Positions 1 through 10,186 of a stretch of DNA of 64,000 nt are shown piece by piece. The stretch lies in NCBI RefSeq assembly GCF_022568835.1, contig NZ_JAKZHV010000011.1, positions 1-64,000 on the forward strand, in the 5' to 3' direction. Numbering within the stretch: position 1 is the stretch's first letter; each line of letters begins with the position of its first letter. The stretch comes from Arsenicicoccus piscis. GTDB lineage: Bacteria > Actinomycetota > Actinomycetes > Actinomycetales > Dermatophilaceae. The notes below the pieces were generated by a model, which saw only the letters and a list, made by a program, of their open reading frames with translations, made no database searches and had not been told where the DNA came from. A program made the translations under genes and the position numbers.

Positions 1-505
1 CACGCCGGTCGCCAAGACCGCCCCTCAGGTTGCGATCAACGACATCGGAACGAAGACTTCCTCGCCGCCATCGACGAGACCATCAAGTACTTCAACGACG
101 GAGACATCGTCTCGGGTGTCATCGTCAAGGTCGACCGGGACAAGGTCCTGCTCGACATCGGCTACAAGACCGAGGGTGTCATCCCCTCGAAGCTGTCCAT
201 CAAGCACGACGTCGACCCGTCCGAGGTCGTTTCCGTGGGCGATGAGGTCGAGGCCCTGGTCCTACCAGAAGGAGGACAAGGAGGGTCGGCTGATCCTGTC
301 CAAGAAGCGCGCCGAGTACGAGCGCGCCTGGGGCGCCGTCGAGCGCATCAAGGAGGAGGACGGCGTCGTCACCGGCACCGTCATCGAGGTCGTCAAGGGT
401 GGCCTCATCCTCGACATCGGGCTGCGCCGGCTTCCTGCCCGCCTCCCTGGTGGAGATGAGTCGCGTCCGTGACCTGCAGCCCTACGTGGGCAAGGAGATC
501 TGGTG
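1..505 (+). pseudogene. rpsA: rpsA, 5' portion of ribosomal protein S1, frameshifted and truncated
   Basis: Read across three frames, this gives the start of 30S ribosomal protein S1, which holds mRNA on the ribosome. Recognisable stretches are VAINDIG, then DFLAAIDETIKYFNDGDIV, VDRDKVLLDIGYKTEG and SKLSIKHDVDP (first S1 domain), then KEDKEGRLILSKKRAEYERA and VEVVKGGLILDIG-like sequence of the second domain, and GFLPASLVE with VRDLQPYVGKEI. The frame changes near 52, near 270 (an extra C before CAGAAGGAG) and near 428 (an extra C in the run before GGCTTC). Homology stops near 500, after about a third of the usual 480-500 residues, where sequence antisense to an alpha-glucosidase begins. The start lies outside the window. 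A live cell needs intact rpsA, so the indels and the truncation look like sequence error or a chimeric join. Confidence 0.85.
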
Positions 506-506
506 A

Positions 507-2184
507 GGACCAGCAGGTCCTCGTCCGCCCGCTCGGCGCCGGAGCTGACGAATGCCACGACGGCGCCCGGGTCGTAGCCCTCGACCCACGTCAGCGACCC
601 GACGCCCAGGTCCAGCCGACGCCGCTCGTGCAGCAGCGTGCGGTAGAGCTCGAGCGTCGAATCCTCCACTCCCGCCTGCTGATCCACCGCGAGTCCGGCG
701 TAGACCGGGGGCTGCGGGAGCCAGGTCTGCTCACCCGGGCCGAAGCCGAAGGTCGCACCCGCGGCCGTCCACGGCATCGGCACACGGCACCCGTCGCGGC
801 CGATCGCCGGTGAGTCCGATCCCTTGGTCCGGTGGTGCGCCGGGTCCTGGCGGAAGTGGTCCGGCATGGTCGTGTGGTCGGGGAGGCCGAGCTCCTCGCC
901 GTAGTAGACGTAGGCCGACCCGGGCAGCGCGAGCATGAGCGCCGTTGCGGCTCGGGCCCGCCGGAGCCCGAGCTCGGCGTCCGGCTGCGGGCTGTCGGCG
1001 TCGATGCCGTTCATCCGCTCGGTGCCGACGGGGAAGCCGAGCCGCGACGCGTGCCGCACCACGTCATGGTTGGACAGCACCCAGGTGGCGGGCGCGCCCA
1101 CGGAGTCGACGGCGGTCAGGGTGTGGTCGACGACGCCGCGCAGCGAGCGGGCGTCCCAGTCGGCGTCGAGGAAGGCGAAGTTGAACGCCTGGTGCATCTC
1201 GTCGTCGCGGACGTAGCGGACGAGCCGCTTCACCGGCTCTACCCACGCCTCGGCGCACAGGATCTTGTCCTGGTCGGGGTCCGCGTCCGGGTTGTAGGAG
1301 TTGAGCACCTCGCGCCAGCCGCGGTAGATCTCGTGCACACCGTCCTGGTCCCAGAACGGTCCGTTCGGCTCGTCGGGACGCGCCGGGTGGCCGGAGGGCT
1401 CGCCCGAGTCCTCGTCGACGCCGCCGATCATGTCGGTCTCGGCGTCCCAGTCGGGGAAGTCCTGGTCCTTGACCAGGCCGTGCGCGACGTCGACCCGGAA
1501 GCCGTCGACGCCGCGGTCGAGCCAGAAGCGCAGGATGTCGTGGAACTCGGCGCGCACCTGCGGGTGCTCCCAGTTCAGGTCGGGCTGCTTGGAGTCGAAC
1601 AGGTTGAGGTACCACTGCCCGGGCGTGCCGTCCGGCTCGGTGACGCGCGTCCACGCGGAGCCGCCGAAGACGGAGCGCCAGTTGGTGGGCGGCTCGTCGC
1701 CGTCCGCACCGAGGCCGTCCTTGAAGAGGTAGCGCTCGCGCTCGGCGCTGCCGGGGCCGGCGGCGAGCGCGGCCTGGAACCAGACGTGCTCGTCGGACGT
1801 GTGGTTGGGGACCAGGTCGATGATGACGCGTAGCCCGATCTCCTTGGCCGCCAAGATCATTCGCTCCGCGTCCGCCAGCGACCCGAAGATGGGGTCGATG
1901 TCGCGGTAGTCGGCGACGTCGTAGCCCGCGTCGGCCATGGGGGAGGTGTAGAACGGCGACAGCCACAGCGCGTCGACGCCGAGGTCGCGCAGGTAGGGGA
2001 GTCGGTCGATGACGCCGGGGAGGTCACCCACGCCGTCGCCGTCGCTGTCGGCCCACGACCGTGGATAGACCTGGTAGATCACCGCGTGCCGCCACCACGA
2101 CGCGGCGTGCGTCTCGGCGCGGTGCGTGGGGTGGTCGGCGAGGCGCAGGGCAGGCAGGACGGAGCCAGGGGTGGGGGAGGTCAC
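507..2184 (-). CDS. GH13 alpha-glucosidase, C-terminus lost at a junction
   Basis: A family GH13 alpha-amylase-type hydrolase that probably releases glucose from maltose or short malto-oligosaccharides in the cytoplasm. The barrel begins at WWRHAVIYQVYPRSWAD (about residues 30-46) and continues through IIDLVPNHTSDEH. The nucleophile lies in GFRVDVAH near residue 230, the acid/base in CAEAWVEP near 311, and the transition-state stabiliser in SNHDVVRH near 371. About 559 native residues remain. The reading frame then enters sequence antisense to rpsA and stops at 262, so the last part of the C-terminal beta domain is missing. The GTG start lies three bases after the globin stop, which implies cotranscription with globin and mscS. 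malQ is close by on the other strand, so the region handles maltodextrin. The exact substrate is not clear; trehalose or sucrose isomer activity cannot be excluded. Confidence 0.9.
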
Positions 2185-2187
2185 CGA

Positions 2188-2574
2188 TCAAGTCTGCCGG
2201 GTCGGTGGTGCATTCACCAGGCTGTGCGCCGCGCGGACCAGATAATCCCGCAAGACGAGATCGTGCGCCTCGTCCAGCCCCAGCGCGTCGAGCGAGGCGA
2301 GCATGTGCCGCAGCCAGCGGTCGCGCATGTCGGGCGTGACGGCGAACTCCACGTGCCGCATCCGCAGCCGCGGGTGGCCGCGCTCCTCGGAGTAGGTCGT
2401 CGGGCCGCCCCAGTACTGCTCGAGGAACATCAGCAGCCGGCGCTCGGCGGGGCCGAGGTCCTCCTCCGGGTAGAGCGCCCGCAGCGGGGGGTCGTCGGCG
2501 ACACCCTCGTAGAACCCGTGCACGAGACGCACGAACGTCTCGTGCCCCCCGATCTCGTCGTAGAACGTGCTCAC
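2188..2574 (-). CDS. glbO: Group II truncated hemoglobin (trHbO type)
   Basis: A 128-residue truncated 2-on-2 hemoglobin, the normal size for the trHbO group. Proximal histidine F8 is His74 in RMRHVEF, the B10 tyrosine is Tyr22, the CD1 position is Tyr35 and the G8 tryptophan is Trp87 in RDRWLRHM. These are the hallmarks of group II globins, which bind oxygen very tightly and are linked to redox, NO or peroxide chemistry. The start is GTG at 2574. A CAGGAT box seven bases upstream could serve a leaderless transcript, but the 28-base gap to the mscS gene also permits cotranscription. The alpha-glucosidase follows after three bases. A damaged copy of its middle part lies at 8949-9066 on the plus strand. 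Confidence 0.93.
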   Translation of the reverse strand: MSTFYDEIGGHETFVRLVHGFYEGVADDPPLRALYPEEDLGPAERRLLMFLEQYWGGPTTYSEERGHPRLRMRHVEFAVTPDMRDRWLRHMLASLDALGLDEAHDLVLRDYLVRAAHSLVNAPPTRQT

Positions 2575-2602
2575 CGTCCCGATCCTGCCATCAGTCGCCG
2601 CA

Positions 2603-3641
2603 TCAGCTGCTCGTCACCTTGGGCAGGACCTGGGTCTGGGTCAGGCCGGTGAGGGGCAGCTGCGCCAGCCGGATGCCCTCCTTGGACAGCGCGGCCATGA
2701 CGCGCTCGCGGATCTCGCGGGCGACGGGGACGCTCTCGTTGGGCGCGCACTTGGCCGTGATGCGGACGGTGGCGACGCCGGCGGTGATCGACTCGATGCC
2801 GCCCACCTCGGGCTCCTCGAGGAGCTGGTCGTGCCACTCGGGGTCGGCGTCCATGTTCTTGATCGCGCCGCTGATGATCGCGAGGACGCGGTGCATGTTC
2901 TCCGAGACGCTGACCGGGATGTCGACGATGGACATCGACCAGCCCTGCGAGCGGTTGGCGACGCGCAGGATCTCGCCGTTGCGTATGTACCACAGGACGC
3001 CGTTGAAGTCGCGAATCTTGGTGACCCGCAGGCTGACGTCCTCGACCGTGCCGATGACGTCGCCGGTGTCGATGACGTCACCCACGCCGTACTGGTCCTC
3101 GAATATCATGAACATCCCGGACAGGAAGTCCTTGACCAGGCTCTGGGCGCCGAACGCGAGCGCGACACCACCGACGGACGCGGACGCGAGGATCGGGGTG
3201 ATGTTGATGCCCAGCTGGTCGCCGATCATCAGGATCGCGGTGAGCACGATGACCACGGTGGCGATGCTGCGCAGCACGGCACCGAGGGTGCGCACCCGTT
3301 GCTCCTGGCGCTCCAGCGACTGGCTCGGCGTGACCTCCTGCCAGGTCTGGGCCCAGCTGCGCCCGATGAGCCGGGCCTTGCGCCGCAGCACCGGCAGCTC
3401 GCTCGTCGGGGTGCGGTCGACCGTGTCGCTGGTCGGCCGTCGCTCCGCTCGCGCGGTGCGCGCAGTCCGCGCCACCAGCCCGGCCACCATGCCGTCGATG
3501 AAGCGGTGGACCAGGAAGCGCACGAGGGCCGCGCCGACCACGATCGCGGCGACCGTCAGCGGGCCGCCCTGGAACCACTCCCAGGCGGACTCCCAGGTGA
3601 GGGCGTGCGGGCTCGGGGGGGGTGAGGGGCGCGATCCACAT
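2603..3641 (-). CDS. Small-conductance mechanosensitive channel (MscS family), 5' frameshift
   Basis: An inner-membrane MscS-family channel that would release osmolytes on hypo-osmotic shock. The clean frame (residues from GTG 3541 on) has hydrophobic helices around [14 protein letters not shown], the glycine/alanine-rich pore helix [17 protein letters not shown], and the beta domain starting at [19 protein letters not shown]. About 300 residues match the family core. The likely true start is ATG at 3641 (MWIAPLTPP), which joins the frame ending in [14 protein letters not shown] only if the run of eight Gs at 3615-3622 is one base shorter. I therefore read a one-base homopolymer insertion. 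If the sequence is right as given, translation would have to begin at GTG 3541 and the protein would lose its first 30 or so residues. It heads a minus-strand unit with globin and alpha-glucosidase. Confidence 0.85.
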
Positions 3642-3692
3642 GCACCCCATCTTGACGCACGTCCCCGAGTGGAACGTGACAGACTTCACGGC

Positions 3693-5839
3693 GTGACTGA
3701 TGCACCCTCGAGCGCCCTGATCGAACTCGCCCGCCTGTGTGGGGTGGCCACCGAGTACTGGGACTGGCAGGGGCGGCACGTGGACGTCCCGAGCAGCACC
3801 ATCCGCTCCGTCCTCACCGCCCTCGGCCAGCCCGCCAGCACCGAGCCGGAGGTGCAGTCGGCCCTCGCCCGCCTCCGCGACCGGGACTGGCGGCGCACCC
3901 TGCCGCCGGTCGTCGTCATGAAGGCCGGTGAGAGCCGCGAGCTGCGGGTGCACGTGCCGCACGGCGCGGGGGTGAGCGTCACGCTCTACCGGGAGGACGG
4001 CGTGCGCGAGCAGCTGAGCCAGGTAGAGCGGTGGGTCGAGCCGCGGATGATCGACGGCGCGCAGGTCGGTGAGGCGACCTTCACCCTGCCCAGCGGGCTG
4101 CCGCTCGGCTGGCACCGGATCGAGGCGCGCCTGGTCGACCACACCGTCGACACGACCCTCGTGGTCACGCCCGACCGGCTCACCGTCCCCGACAGCATCC
4201 GGCAGCGACCGGCGAGCGGCATCATGACCCAGCTCTACGCGGTCCGCTCCCGGCGCAGCTGGGGGATGGGCGACTTCGCCGACCTCGCGGACCTCGGCGC
4301 CTGGGCGGCCGCCGACCTCGGCGCCGACTTCGTGCTCGTCAACCCGGTGCACGCGGCCGAACCCGTTGCGCCCGTAGAGCCTTCGCCCTACCTGCCGACC
4401 ACTCGCCGGTTCATCAGCCCGCTCTACATCCGCGTCGAGGACATCCCCGAGGTGGGCTACATGAGTGCGCAGGAGCGCCAGCTGCTGCAGTGGCACGCCG
4501 ACGATGCGCGTCGCCTCAACGACGACGACGTCATCGACCGCGACGCCTCGTGGGAGCACAAGGACGCCGCGCTGCGCATCGTCTACCGCCAGCCGCGCCC
4601 GCCGCGGCGCGAGCGCGCGCTGGACGCGTTCATCGAGCGCGAGGGCCAGGGTCTGCTCGACTTCGCCACCTGGTGCGCCATCGCGGCCGACCGGCACAGC
4701 GCGGGCAGCGCAGAGGGAGAGGACGGTCCGGACGCCGACGTCGCGGACTGGCCGCAGGAGCTGCGCGACCCGGCCGGGCGGGCGGTCGCCGCCAAGCGCG
4801 AGGAGCTCGGCGACGAGATCCGCTACTGCTGGCTGCAGTGGATCGCCGACGACCAGCTCGCCGCCGCCCAGCGCGCCTGCCGCGAGGCGGGCATGCGGAT
4901 CGGGGTCATGCACGACCTGGCCGTCGGCGTGCACCCGACGGGCGCCGACGCGTGGGCGCTGCGCGACGCTCTCGCCCGCGACGTGACGGTGGGGGCGCCG
5001 GCCGACCAGTACAACCAGCTCGGCCAGGACTGGTCCCAGCCGCCGTGGCGCCCCGACAGCCTCGCCGAGGCGGGCTACGCGCCCTACCGCGACATGCTGC
5101 GCACGGTGCTGCGCTCCGCCGGCGCGCTGCGCGTCGACCACATCATCGGCCTCTTCCGCCTGTGGTGGATTCCCGCTGGTGCCAAGCCTTTTGAGGGCAC
5201 CTACGTCCGCTACGACCACGACGCGCTCATCGGCATCCTGGCGCTCGAGGCGCACCGCGCCGGCGCGCTGGTGATCGGCGAGGACCTCGGCACGCGGTCG
5301 AGCCGTGGGTGCGCGACTACCTCAAGGACCGCGGCATCCTCGGCACCTCGATCCTGTGGTTCGAGAAGGACGCCGACGGTCGTCCGCTGCGTCCCGAGGC
5401 CTACCGCACGCTGTGCCTCGCGACGGTGACCACGCACGACCTGCCGCCCACCGCGGGCTACCTCGAGCACGTGCACGTGGACCTGCGCCACGAGCTCGGG
5501 CTGCTCACCCGCGACCTGGACGAGGAGGTCGAGTTCGACCGCCAGGAGCAGGCCGAGATGCTCGAGGTGCTGCGTCAGCGCGGCCTGCTGCGCGCCGAGG
5601 GCGACGAGGAGGCGACCATCGAGGCGCTGCACAAGTACCTCGCCTGGACCCCGGCGCTGCTGCGCGGGATCTCGGTCTCCGACCTCGCCGGCGACACCCG
5701 GATCATCAACCAGCCGGGCACCGACGAGGAGTACCCGAACTGGCGGCTCCCGCTCGCCGGGCACGACGGCACCCCGCTGCTGCTGGACGACCTGGTCACC
5801 TCGCCGTGGGCGCGTCGACTGGCCCGCTGCGTCCGCTGA
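3693..5839 (+). CDS. malQ: 4-alpha-glucanotransferase (amylomaltase), one frameshift near 5295
   Basis: MalQ, GH77, transfers alpha-1,4-glucan segments between maltodextrins and frees glucose, feeding glycogen and maltose metabolism in the cytosol. It starts at GTG 3693 (VTDAPSSALIELARLCG). The N-terminal helical and beta domains run to about residue 160; the catalytic barrel begins at TQLYAVRSRRSWGMGDFADL. Catalytic segments are LRVDHIIGLFRLWWIP, ALVIGEDLGT and TTHDLPPTAGYLE, with LAWTPA near the end. At about 5293-5297 two extra bases break the frame between GEDLGT and VEPWVRDYLKD; the second frame ends at TGA 5837. With the shift repaired the protein is about 715 residues, normal for actinobacterial MalQ. 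A CAGACT box lies seven bases before the start. Two corrupted inverted partial copies lie at 6108-6600 and 10187-11172. Confidence 0.92.
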
Positions 5840-5864
5840 CCCGAGCGGGCCAGGCGGCCCGAGC

Positions 5865-5891
5865 GGCCTGAGTCCGGTTGCGGCTCAGGCC
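5865..5891. terminator. Convergent hairpin between malQ and pepN
   Basis: GGCCTGAG at 5865-5872 and CTCAGGCC at 5884-5891 form a perfect 8-bp stem with an 11-base loop. It sits 25 bases past the malQ stop and overlaps the pepN stop codon, so it could end transcription from both sides. There is no U tract, as is common in high-GC actinobacteria. Confidence 0.5.
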
Positions 5892-6105
5892 GACTCGCGG
5901 TCCCGCGCCTGGGCGCGCAGGGCGCGGGCCACGGCGTCGCGGTGCTCGGCGATCACTCGACGCAGGCTCGCGGGCGCATCCGGGTGCTCGTCGAGCCAGC
6001 CCTGGGTGGCCTCCAGCAGCGCGTCGTCGGCGAGCGTCGCGGGGTAGAACGCGACGGCGATGTCCTCCGCCATGGCGAACGAGTGTCGGGCCCAGGTGTC
6101 GCTTC
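5885..6105 (-). pseudogene. pepN: pepN, C-terminal end of aminopeptidase N (M1), detached
   Basis: The minus strand gives a clean run of about 73 residues ending at TGA 5885, with WARHSFAMAEDIAVAFYP and LRRVIAEHRDAVARALRAQA. This is the end of actinobacterial aminopeptidase N, the cytosolic M1 zinc peptidase. Upstream (towards higher coordinates) the homology breaks at about 6106 and inverted malQ sequence takes its place. No HExxH zinc motif is readable anywhere in the block. The N-terminal part reappears in damaged form at 7290-7940, so the gene is split and its middle is lost or unreadable. Confidence 0.65.
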
Positions 6106-6107
6106 CG

Positions 6108-6600
6108 GCACCAGCGGGAATCGACCGGCGACGGACGGACCGAGAGGCCGATGATGTGGTCGTCGCGCAGCCGCCGGCGGAGCGCAGCACCGTGCGCAGC
6201 AGTCGCGGCGGGCGCAGCCGGCCTCGGCGAGGCTGTCGGGGCGGCACCGGCTGGGCCAGTCCTGGCGAGGCTGGTTGTACTGGCCGGCCGGCGCCACCAC
6301 CGTCAGCGTCGCGAGCGACCTTGGCGTCGCGCAGCGTCCTCGCGTCGGCGCCCGTCGGGTCGCACGCATCGACGGCCAGGTCGTGCATGACCCCGTCCGC
6401 ATCCCGCTCGCGGTCAGGCGCGCTGGGCGGCGGCGAGCTGGTCGTCGGCGATGCCCACTGCACCAGCGATGCGGGCGGAGGGTCTCGTCGACCCGAGCTC
6501 CTCGCGCTTGGCGGCGAGTCCACCCGGCTCCGGGTGGCCGGGTTGCGCAGCTCCTGCGGCCAGTCCGCGACGTCGGCGTCGCGGAGGTCGCCTCTCCAGC
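6108..6600 (-). repeat. Inverted, degraded copy 1 of malQ (source about 4730-5184)
   Basis: The reverse strand repeats malQ in order: the segment around DADVADWPQELR (6538-6585), IADDQLAAAQRA (6425-6465), VMHDLAVD-like (6365-6395), the VDHIIGL stretch (6155-6175) and PAGA (6108-6123). Matches are exact over roughly 15-45 bases and are separated by small insertions, deletions and substitutions that destroy the frame. The copy begins abruptly where the pepN tail ends. Decay like this, right beside an intact parent, suggests a chimeric or uncorrected read more than an old duplication. Confidence 0.8.
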
Positions 6601-7289
6601 GGTCTGCGAGCCGCGCGTGGCGCGGACTCGCCTTCGTCTTCGCGTCTCGGCCGACGCTCGAGGCGACGACCAGTGATGCCAAGGTCGCCCCCTCGTCCGC
6701 CACGAGCTGTTGAGCGTCGACGCACTTGGCGTAGCCGATGCCGTGAAGTTGCCGGCGATGGCGTCCAGGTCGGGGATGTCCAACGGCGACGGGGACCTGG
6801 GCGCGAGAGCGAGTCGGCGCGGTAGGCCCACCGACTTCTCCGATCGGTCAGTCTTCTTGAGGTCGAGCGCGCATCTGCGCGTCGACCCGAGGTCAGATGC
6901 CGTCGAAGTTCGGCGATGGCGCAGGTGCCGCTCGGCCGAGGTTGCCTCGACGCCCTGTAGAGCGAGCTCGCATGCCGGACCGGTCAGGCCGCGGTAGGGC
7001 TCCACGACGACGTGAAGTAGGTCGCAGGCGTACTTCTCGTTGAACGTCGCGCGCGCACGCGCGTTCTCATCGCGCCCAGGTCGGAAGATCCGTCAGAGCC
7101 TCGAAGGGAAGCTCGACCAGTCGAACTCCTGCTCGCGTAAGCGAATCCGCGCTTCGCTGGTGGTCGAGGAGCGCCGCGTCGGCGTCGAGGTAGGGCTCGA
7201 GCCCTCAGGCCCGGCAGGCGGGTCGCGGTGAGCCGGCAGCTCGCGTCTTCCGCCGAACGCGGTCGATCCGCTCGACGCCTGTGTGGTAT
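6601..7289. other. Unassigned interior of the scrambled block
   Basis: No coherent reading frame survives. Short minus-strand stretches such as LDIPDLDAIAGNF (near 6770) and ENARARATFNEKYACDLLHV (near 7030-7075) look protein-like, and position suggests they could be pepN interior, but I could not place them with confidence. Confidence 0.35.
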
Positions 7290-7940
7290 TCAGGCGCGCC
7301 TGACGGCGATCAGGTCGACGTAGGTCGAAGGGGGCACGCGGGCGAACGCTCGTCGTGGTGGCCATGCCGTCGCCCCTCCGCGGCCGGCACCGGCTCGGTG
7401 CGTCGGCGAGCTCAGATACGGAAAGTCCTGCGGTGCGGTGACGTCAGCTCGAACACCGCCTTGTGTCCGGCTGGTCGGAGCACGCCGTCGACGCGGCGCG
7501 CGTCGGCGACCTGGAACTGCGAGTGACGTACGACCGCACCCGTCGGCGGCGGGTCGACGGCACCGCAACGAGATCGCATGCGTGTTGGTGAGGCGCCGGT
7601 CGCCTCGACGACGACCTCGTTGTGCTCCTGCGTGGTCGGCAGCACGATCCGCGAGCCGTGAAGCACTCGCCGAGACCGTCGCGCTGCCGTTCAGCGTCAC
7701 GGCGCGCAGACGCGGCGCGCGCGATCAGGAACTCGAGCGTGGTGGGCGCACCCGGCTCGCGGCGCGAACGTCTGGTCGAAGCCGGGCGCCACGTGTTGGT
7801 GAGGTCGCCGTCGTCGATAGCTCGACGTCGTCGGGTTGTGCGGCGCGGCCGTCGCGCGCCCTCCCGCGGGTCGGTCGAAGCACTCACAGAGGGGCCCGGG
7901 CACGTGCGGTGAGGTTCGGCGGGACCACCCATGCATGCTA
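7290..7940 (-). pseudogene. pepN: pepN, N-terminal part of aminopeptidase N, corrupted
   Basis: Several minus-strand frames together recover the N-terminal beta domain of an M1 aminopeptidase: GAPTTLEFLIA (about 7720), VTLNG then DGSRIVLP-like sequence (7640-7700), EHNEVVVEATGA (about 7610), HSQFQVADARRV (about 7510), KAVFELTSP (about 7450) and a STYVDLIA piece (about 7310) matching the family's STYxxALVAGPY region. The frame changes every 20-60 bases. The likely start is near 7931, divergent from the DsbA-like relic at 7971. This is the missing front of the gene whose tail lies at 5885-6105. Confidence 0.65.
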
Positions 7941-7970
7941 GGCCCGACTTGCTCGCCCGCCGCACGCGGC

Positions 7971-8700
7971 ATGATGACGACTGGTACGGCGACAACGCTG
8001 CGCATGCGCGCGAGTGGAGCGACGGCCGGCTGCCCCTGGGCCGCCGCCCGCTGGCTGATGGAGGTCGAGGGGTCCGGTCGCGACCGGACCTGGTCGGTGA
8101 TGAGCCTCGCGGTGCTCAACGCAGGAAGCCGCGACCTCACCCGAGGACTACCGCGACCTGATGGACCGCGGATGACGACCGGTCACCTGCAGCGCGAGCG
8201 CCACCGCAGCACGGCGCCGAGGTGCGGTCGAAGCTCTACGACGCCTGGGCCTCCACCCCGGTGGACTCCCGCTGGTCATGAGGTGGGTCCGGCGCGCAGC
8301 TGGCGCGCCGACCCGGTCGAGGTCGACGACGCGCTGCGGGCCAGTACCGAGAGGGCCATCGACCTGGTCGGCGACGACAGGGAGCGTACCGCGTCCTGTC
8401 TGGACGCGCCGGTTCACCCGCGCCTCGGGCGGGTGCGCGCGTCGCCACTGCGGCGCGGGCTGGTCGATCGACGGTCTACGAGCTGCGGGCGCACGCGCAC
8501 GTCCTCCCGATCATCGTCCTGGTCCGTTCGACGTGGCGCACGCCCCGTCGGCGAGGGCAGCTCCTTCGAGGAGCCGAGGCACTGGGCGGGCGAGTCGAAG
8601 GGCGAGGCCGACGGCGGTCTACGTCCGCGGGCGGCCAAGTGGTGCGCGACGGCGTCCCCGGTCGTCCTCTACGAGATCCGCGCACCGCGATGGCGGCGGT
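7971..8700 (+). pseudogene. Mycothiol-dependent nitroreductase / DsbA-family relic
   Basis: Corrupted plus-strand frames give GCPWAAARWLMEVE, RTWSVMSLAVLN, EDYRDLMDRG, SKLYDAW, DDALRASTERAIDLVGDD and a final VVLYEIRA. These fit the actinobacterial DsbA-like family of mycothiol-dependent nitroreductases (Rv2466c type), in which a CPWAW-like motif provides the active cysteine. Here the segment reads CPWAA. The family is about 200 residues long and often sits near pepN and rpiB, as here. The end appears twice (near 8475 and near 8670). Frameshifts every few dozen bases make it untranslatable as given. Confidence 0.6.
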
Positions 8701-8774
8701 CAAGGGCGTGCTGAGCGCGGGCAGCTGCCGACGAGACCGGCCTACCCGGCGAGCACCAACGTCGCCGTATGCGG

Positions 8775-8885
8775 ATTCTGTCCATCTGCGGAGCCCTCGC
8801 GCGGCGCGATGGCCGACCTGTTCGTCGCGTCGAGCACCTCTCGAGGCCGCGCGTCACGTGCGCCGCTCGGCGATCGCTACCGACA
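8775..8885 (+). repeat. Degraded duplicate of the rpiB tail
   Basis: A 20-base exact match beginning GATGGCCGACCTGTTCGTCG at 8811 recurs at 9191, and the flanks (ILSICGA before; a His/Arg-rich RHARR-like tail after) mirror the RpiB end at 9140-9266 with indels. It is a broken second copy of the same 100 or so bases. Confidence 0.6.
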
Positions 8886-8948
8886 TCGCCGAGCGACCCC
8901 TGAGGACTGGCGATCTACCATGGTGGACTCGGCCGCTCGAGCCGGGGC

Positions 8949-9066
8949 GTGTTCGAGCAGTACTGGGGCGGCCCGGCTCGCGGCGGCGCATCGTCCGCGG
9001 CGGATCCGGACGTGGAGTTCGGCGAGCCGTCATGCGGCGGCCTGCAAGGGCACATGCTCGCCTCGC
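8949..9066 (+). repeat. Degraded inverted copy of the globin gene's middle part
   Basis: The plus strand reads FEQYWGGP, then DVEFGE-like and HMLASR. These match [16 protein letters not shown] and RHMLASL of the intact globin at 2188-2574 in order, with a 20-base exact match over CGAGCAGTACTGGGGCGGCC and damage elsewhere. The intact gene is on the opposite strand 6 kb away. Confidence 0.75.
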
Positions 9067-9079
9067 GCGGTGGCGCAAG

Positions 9080-9266
9080 GTGGGCTGCGACGCGGCGCTT
9101 CACGAGACCGCCCGCCTCGCCCGCGTCGCACTCGACGCCGAGATCCTGTGCATCGGCGCCCGGATGAACTCCGATCGAGGAGGCGAAGGCGATGGCCGAC
9201 CTGTTCGTCGCGCCCCGCTCGCAGGCCGAGCGTCACGCGCGCCGCCTCGCCATGCTCGATCGCTAG
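9080..9266 (+). pseudogene. rpiB: rpiB, C-terminal part of ribose-5-phosphate isomerase B
   Basis: RpiB interconverts ribulose 5-phosphate and ribose 5-phosphate in the pentose phosphate pathway. The readable parts are HETARLARVALDAEILCIGA, then, after one shift near 9167, EEAKAMADLFVA and QAERHARRLAMLDR ending at TAG 9264. These match the last third of the usual 150-160 residue protein (LCIGAR and RHARRI are family signatures). The N-terminal part, with its conserved aspartate and cysteine, is not present in readable form. Confidence 0.7.
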
Positions 9267-10186
9267 TGGCCCCGGCGAGCTGCCGCCACCTGCCGACGCT
9301 GCTCGCTGATCCGCCATGGTGTCTCTGACCGCTCCCTCGACACTGCGCGCCCGGCGCTCGACGCGGGTCGAGTCGCCGTCGCGGGGAGTGATGCGCGCTC
9401 GCTGCTCGAGCTTCAACGACTCGCGCTGGATCGGGTCGCCCGGCCTACTGGCAGGTGATGCGCGTGCCGATCCTGGTACGCGTCGTCCTCGCCGCACCAA
9501 CGCGCCGCGCGCCATCCGCGCCCGGCCGTCTCGGGCAGCGCCGCCCGAGAGCGTGCAGCGTGCTGCTTGCTGCTCGTCGCCGCCCTGTTCCTGCCCCGCA
9601 GGACTACCCTGGTCGCCGGCGTCATGGTCAGCGGTCGGTCATCGTCGTCTCGATCGCGGCCCCGAGCTCGACCGGCTGGTGCTGACCGCCTCGAGCGGCC
9701 ATGCAGAACTGCCGGATCCGTCCCCCTCATGTCCCGGCTGCTGCGCCATGCGCCACCGCCTCGGCGTCGCCGGGGCGCGAGGGCTTCCATGCTGGCCGAC
9801 GTGCGCGGCGACGGATCGACCAGGACTTCCCTGCCGGCCGACGCGAGACCGGTCGCACGATCGGCCAGGTCAGGACGGCGAACGTCGGCTTCGCCGGCGA
9901 CTTCCTGGTCGCCCGCACCACGCCGACACCGCGCGAGGTGGCGCTGGTCGACTTCCCGGCGAGGCTCATCCGGGCCGGACAACGCCGGGCGCTGCAAGCT
10001 CTGCGCCGAGCGCCTCGGCGGGCTGCTCGGGTCGTGCCCCGCGACGAGAGATGCTCGCCAGAGCGGCCAACCGCTACCTGAACCAGCAGGATCTGGCGCC
10101 GACGCCTTCGCCTCCTCGCTGCGCGGCGTCGATCGACCTGCAGTCCGGGACCGACTCGGTGGGCGGGCCCACCCACCTGGGAGGCC
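9267..10186. other. Unassigned 0.9-kb stretch of the scrambled block
   Basis: There is no gene I can support. All six frames are open in patches, as is usual at this GC content, but none shows a recognisable family or consistent codon usage for more than about 60 codons. A stretch near 9900-9990 (FLVARTTPTPREVALVDFPA) looks protein-like; I could not name it. Confidence 0.4.

Noticed and set aside
2619-3692. N-terminal extension of the malQ frame by over 350 codons
   Set aside because: The extension is antisense to mscS; MalQ homology starts at GTG 3693.
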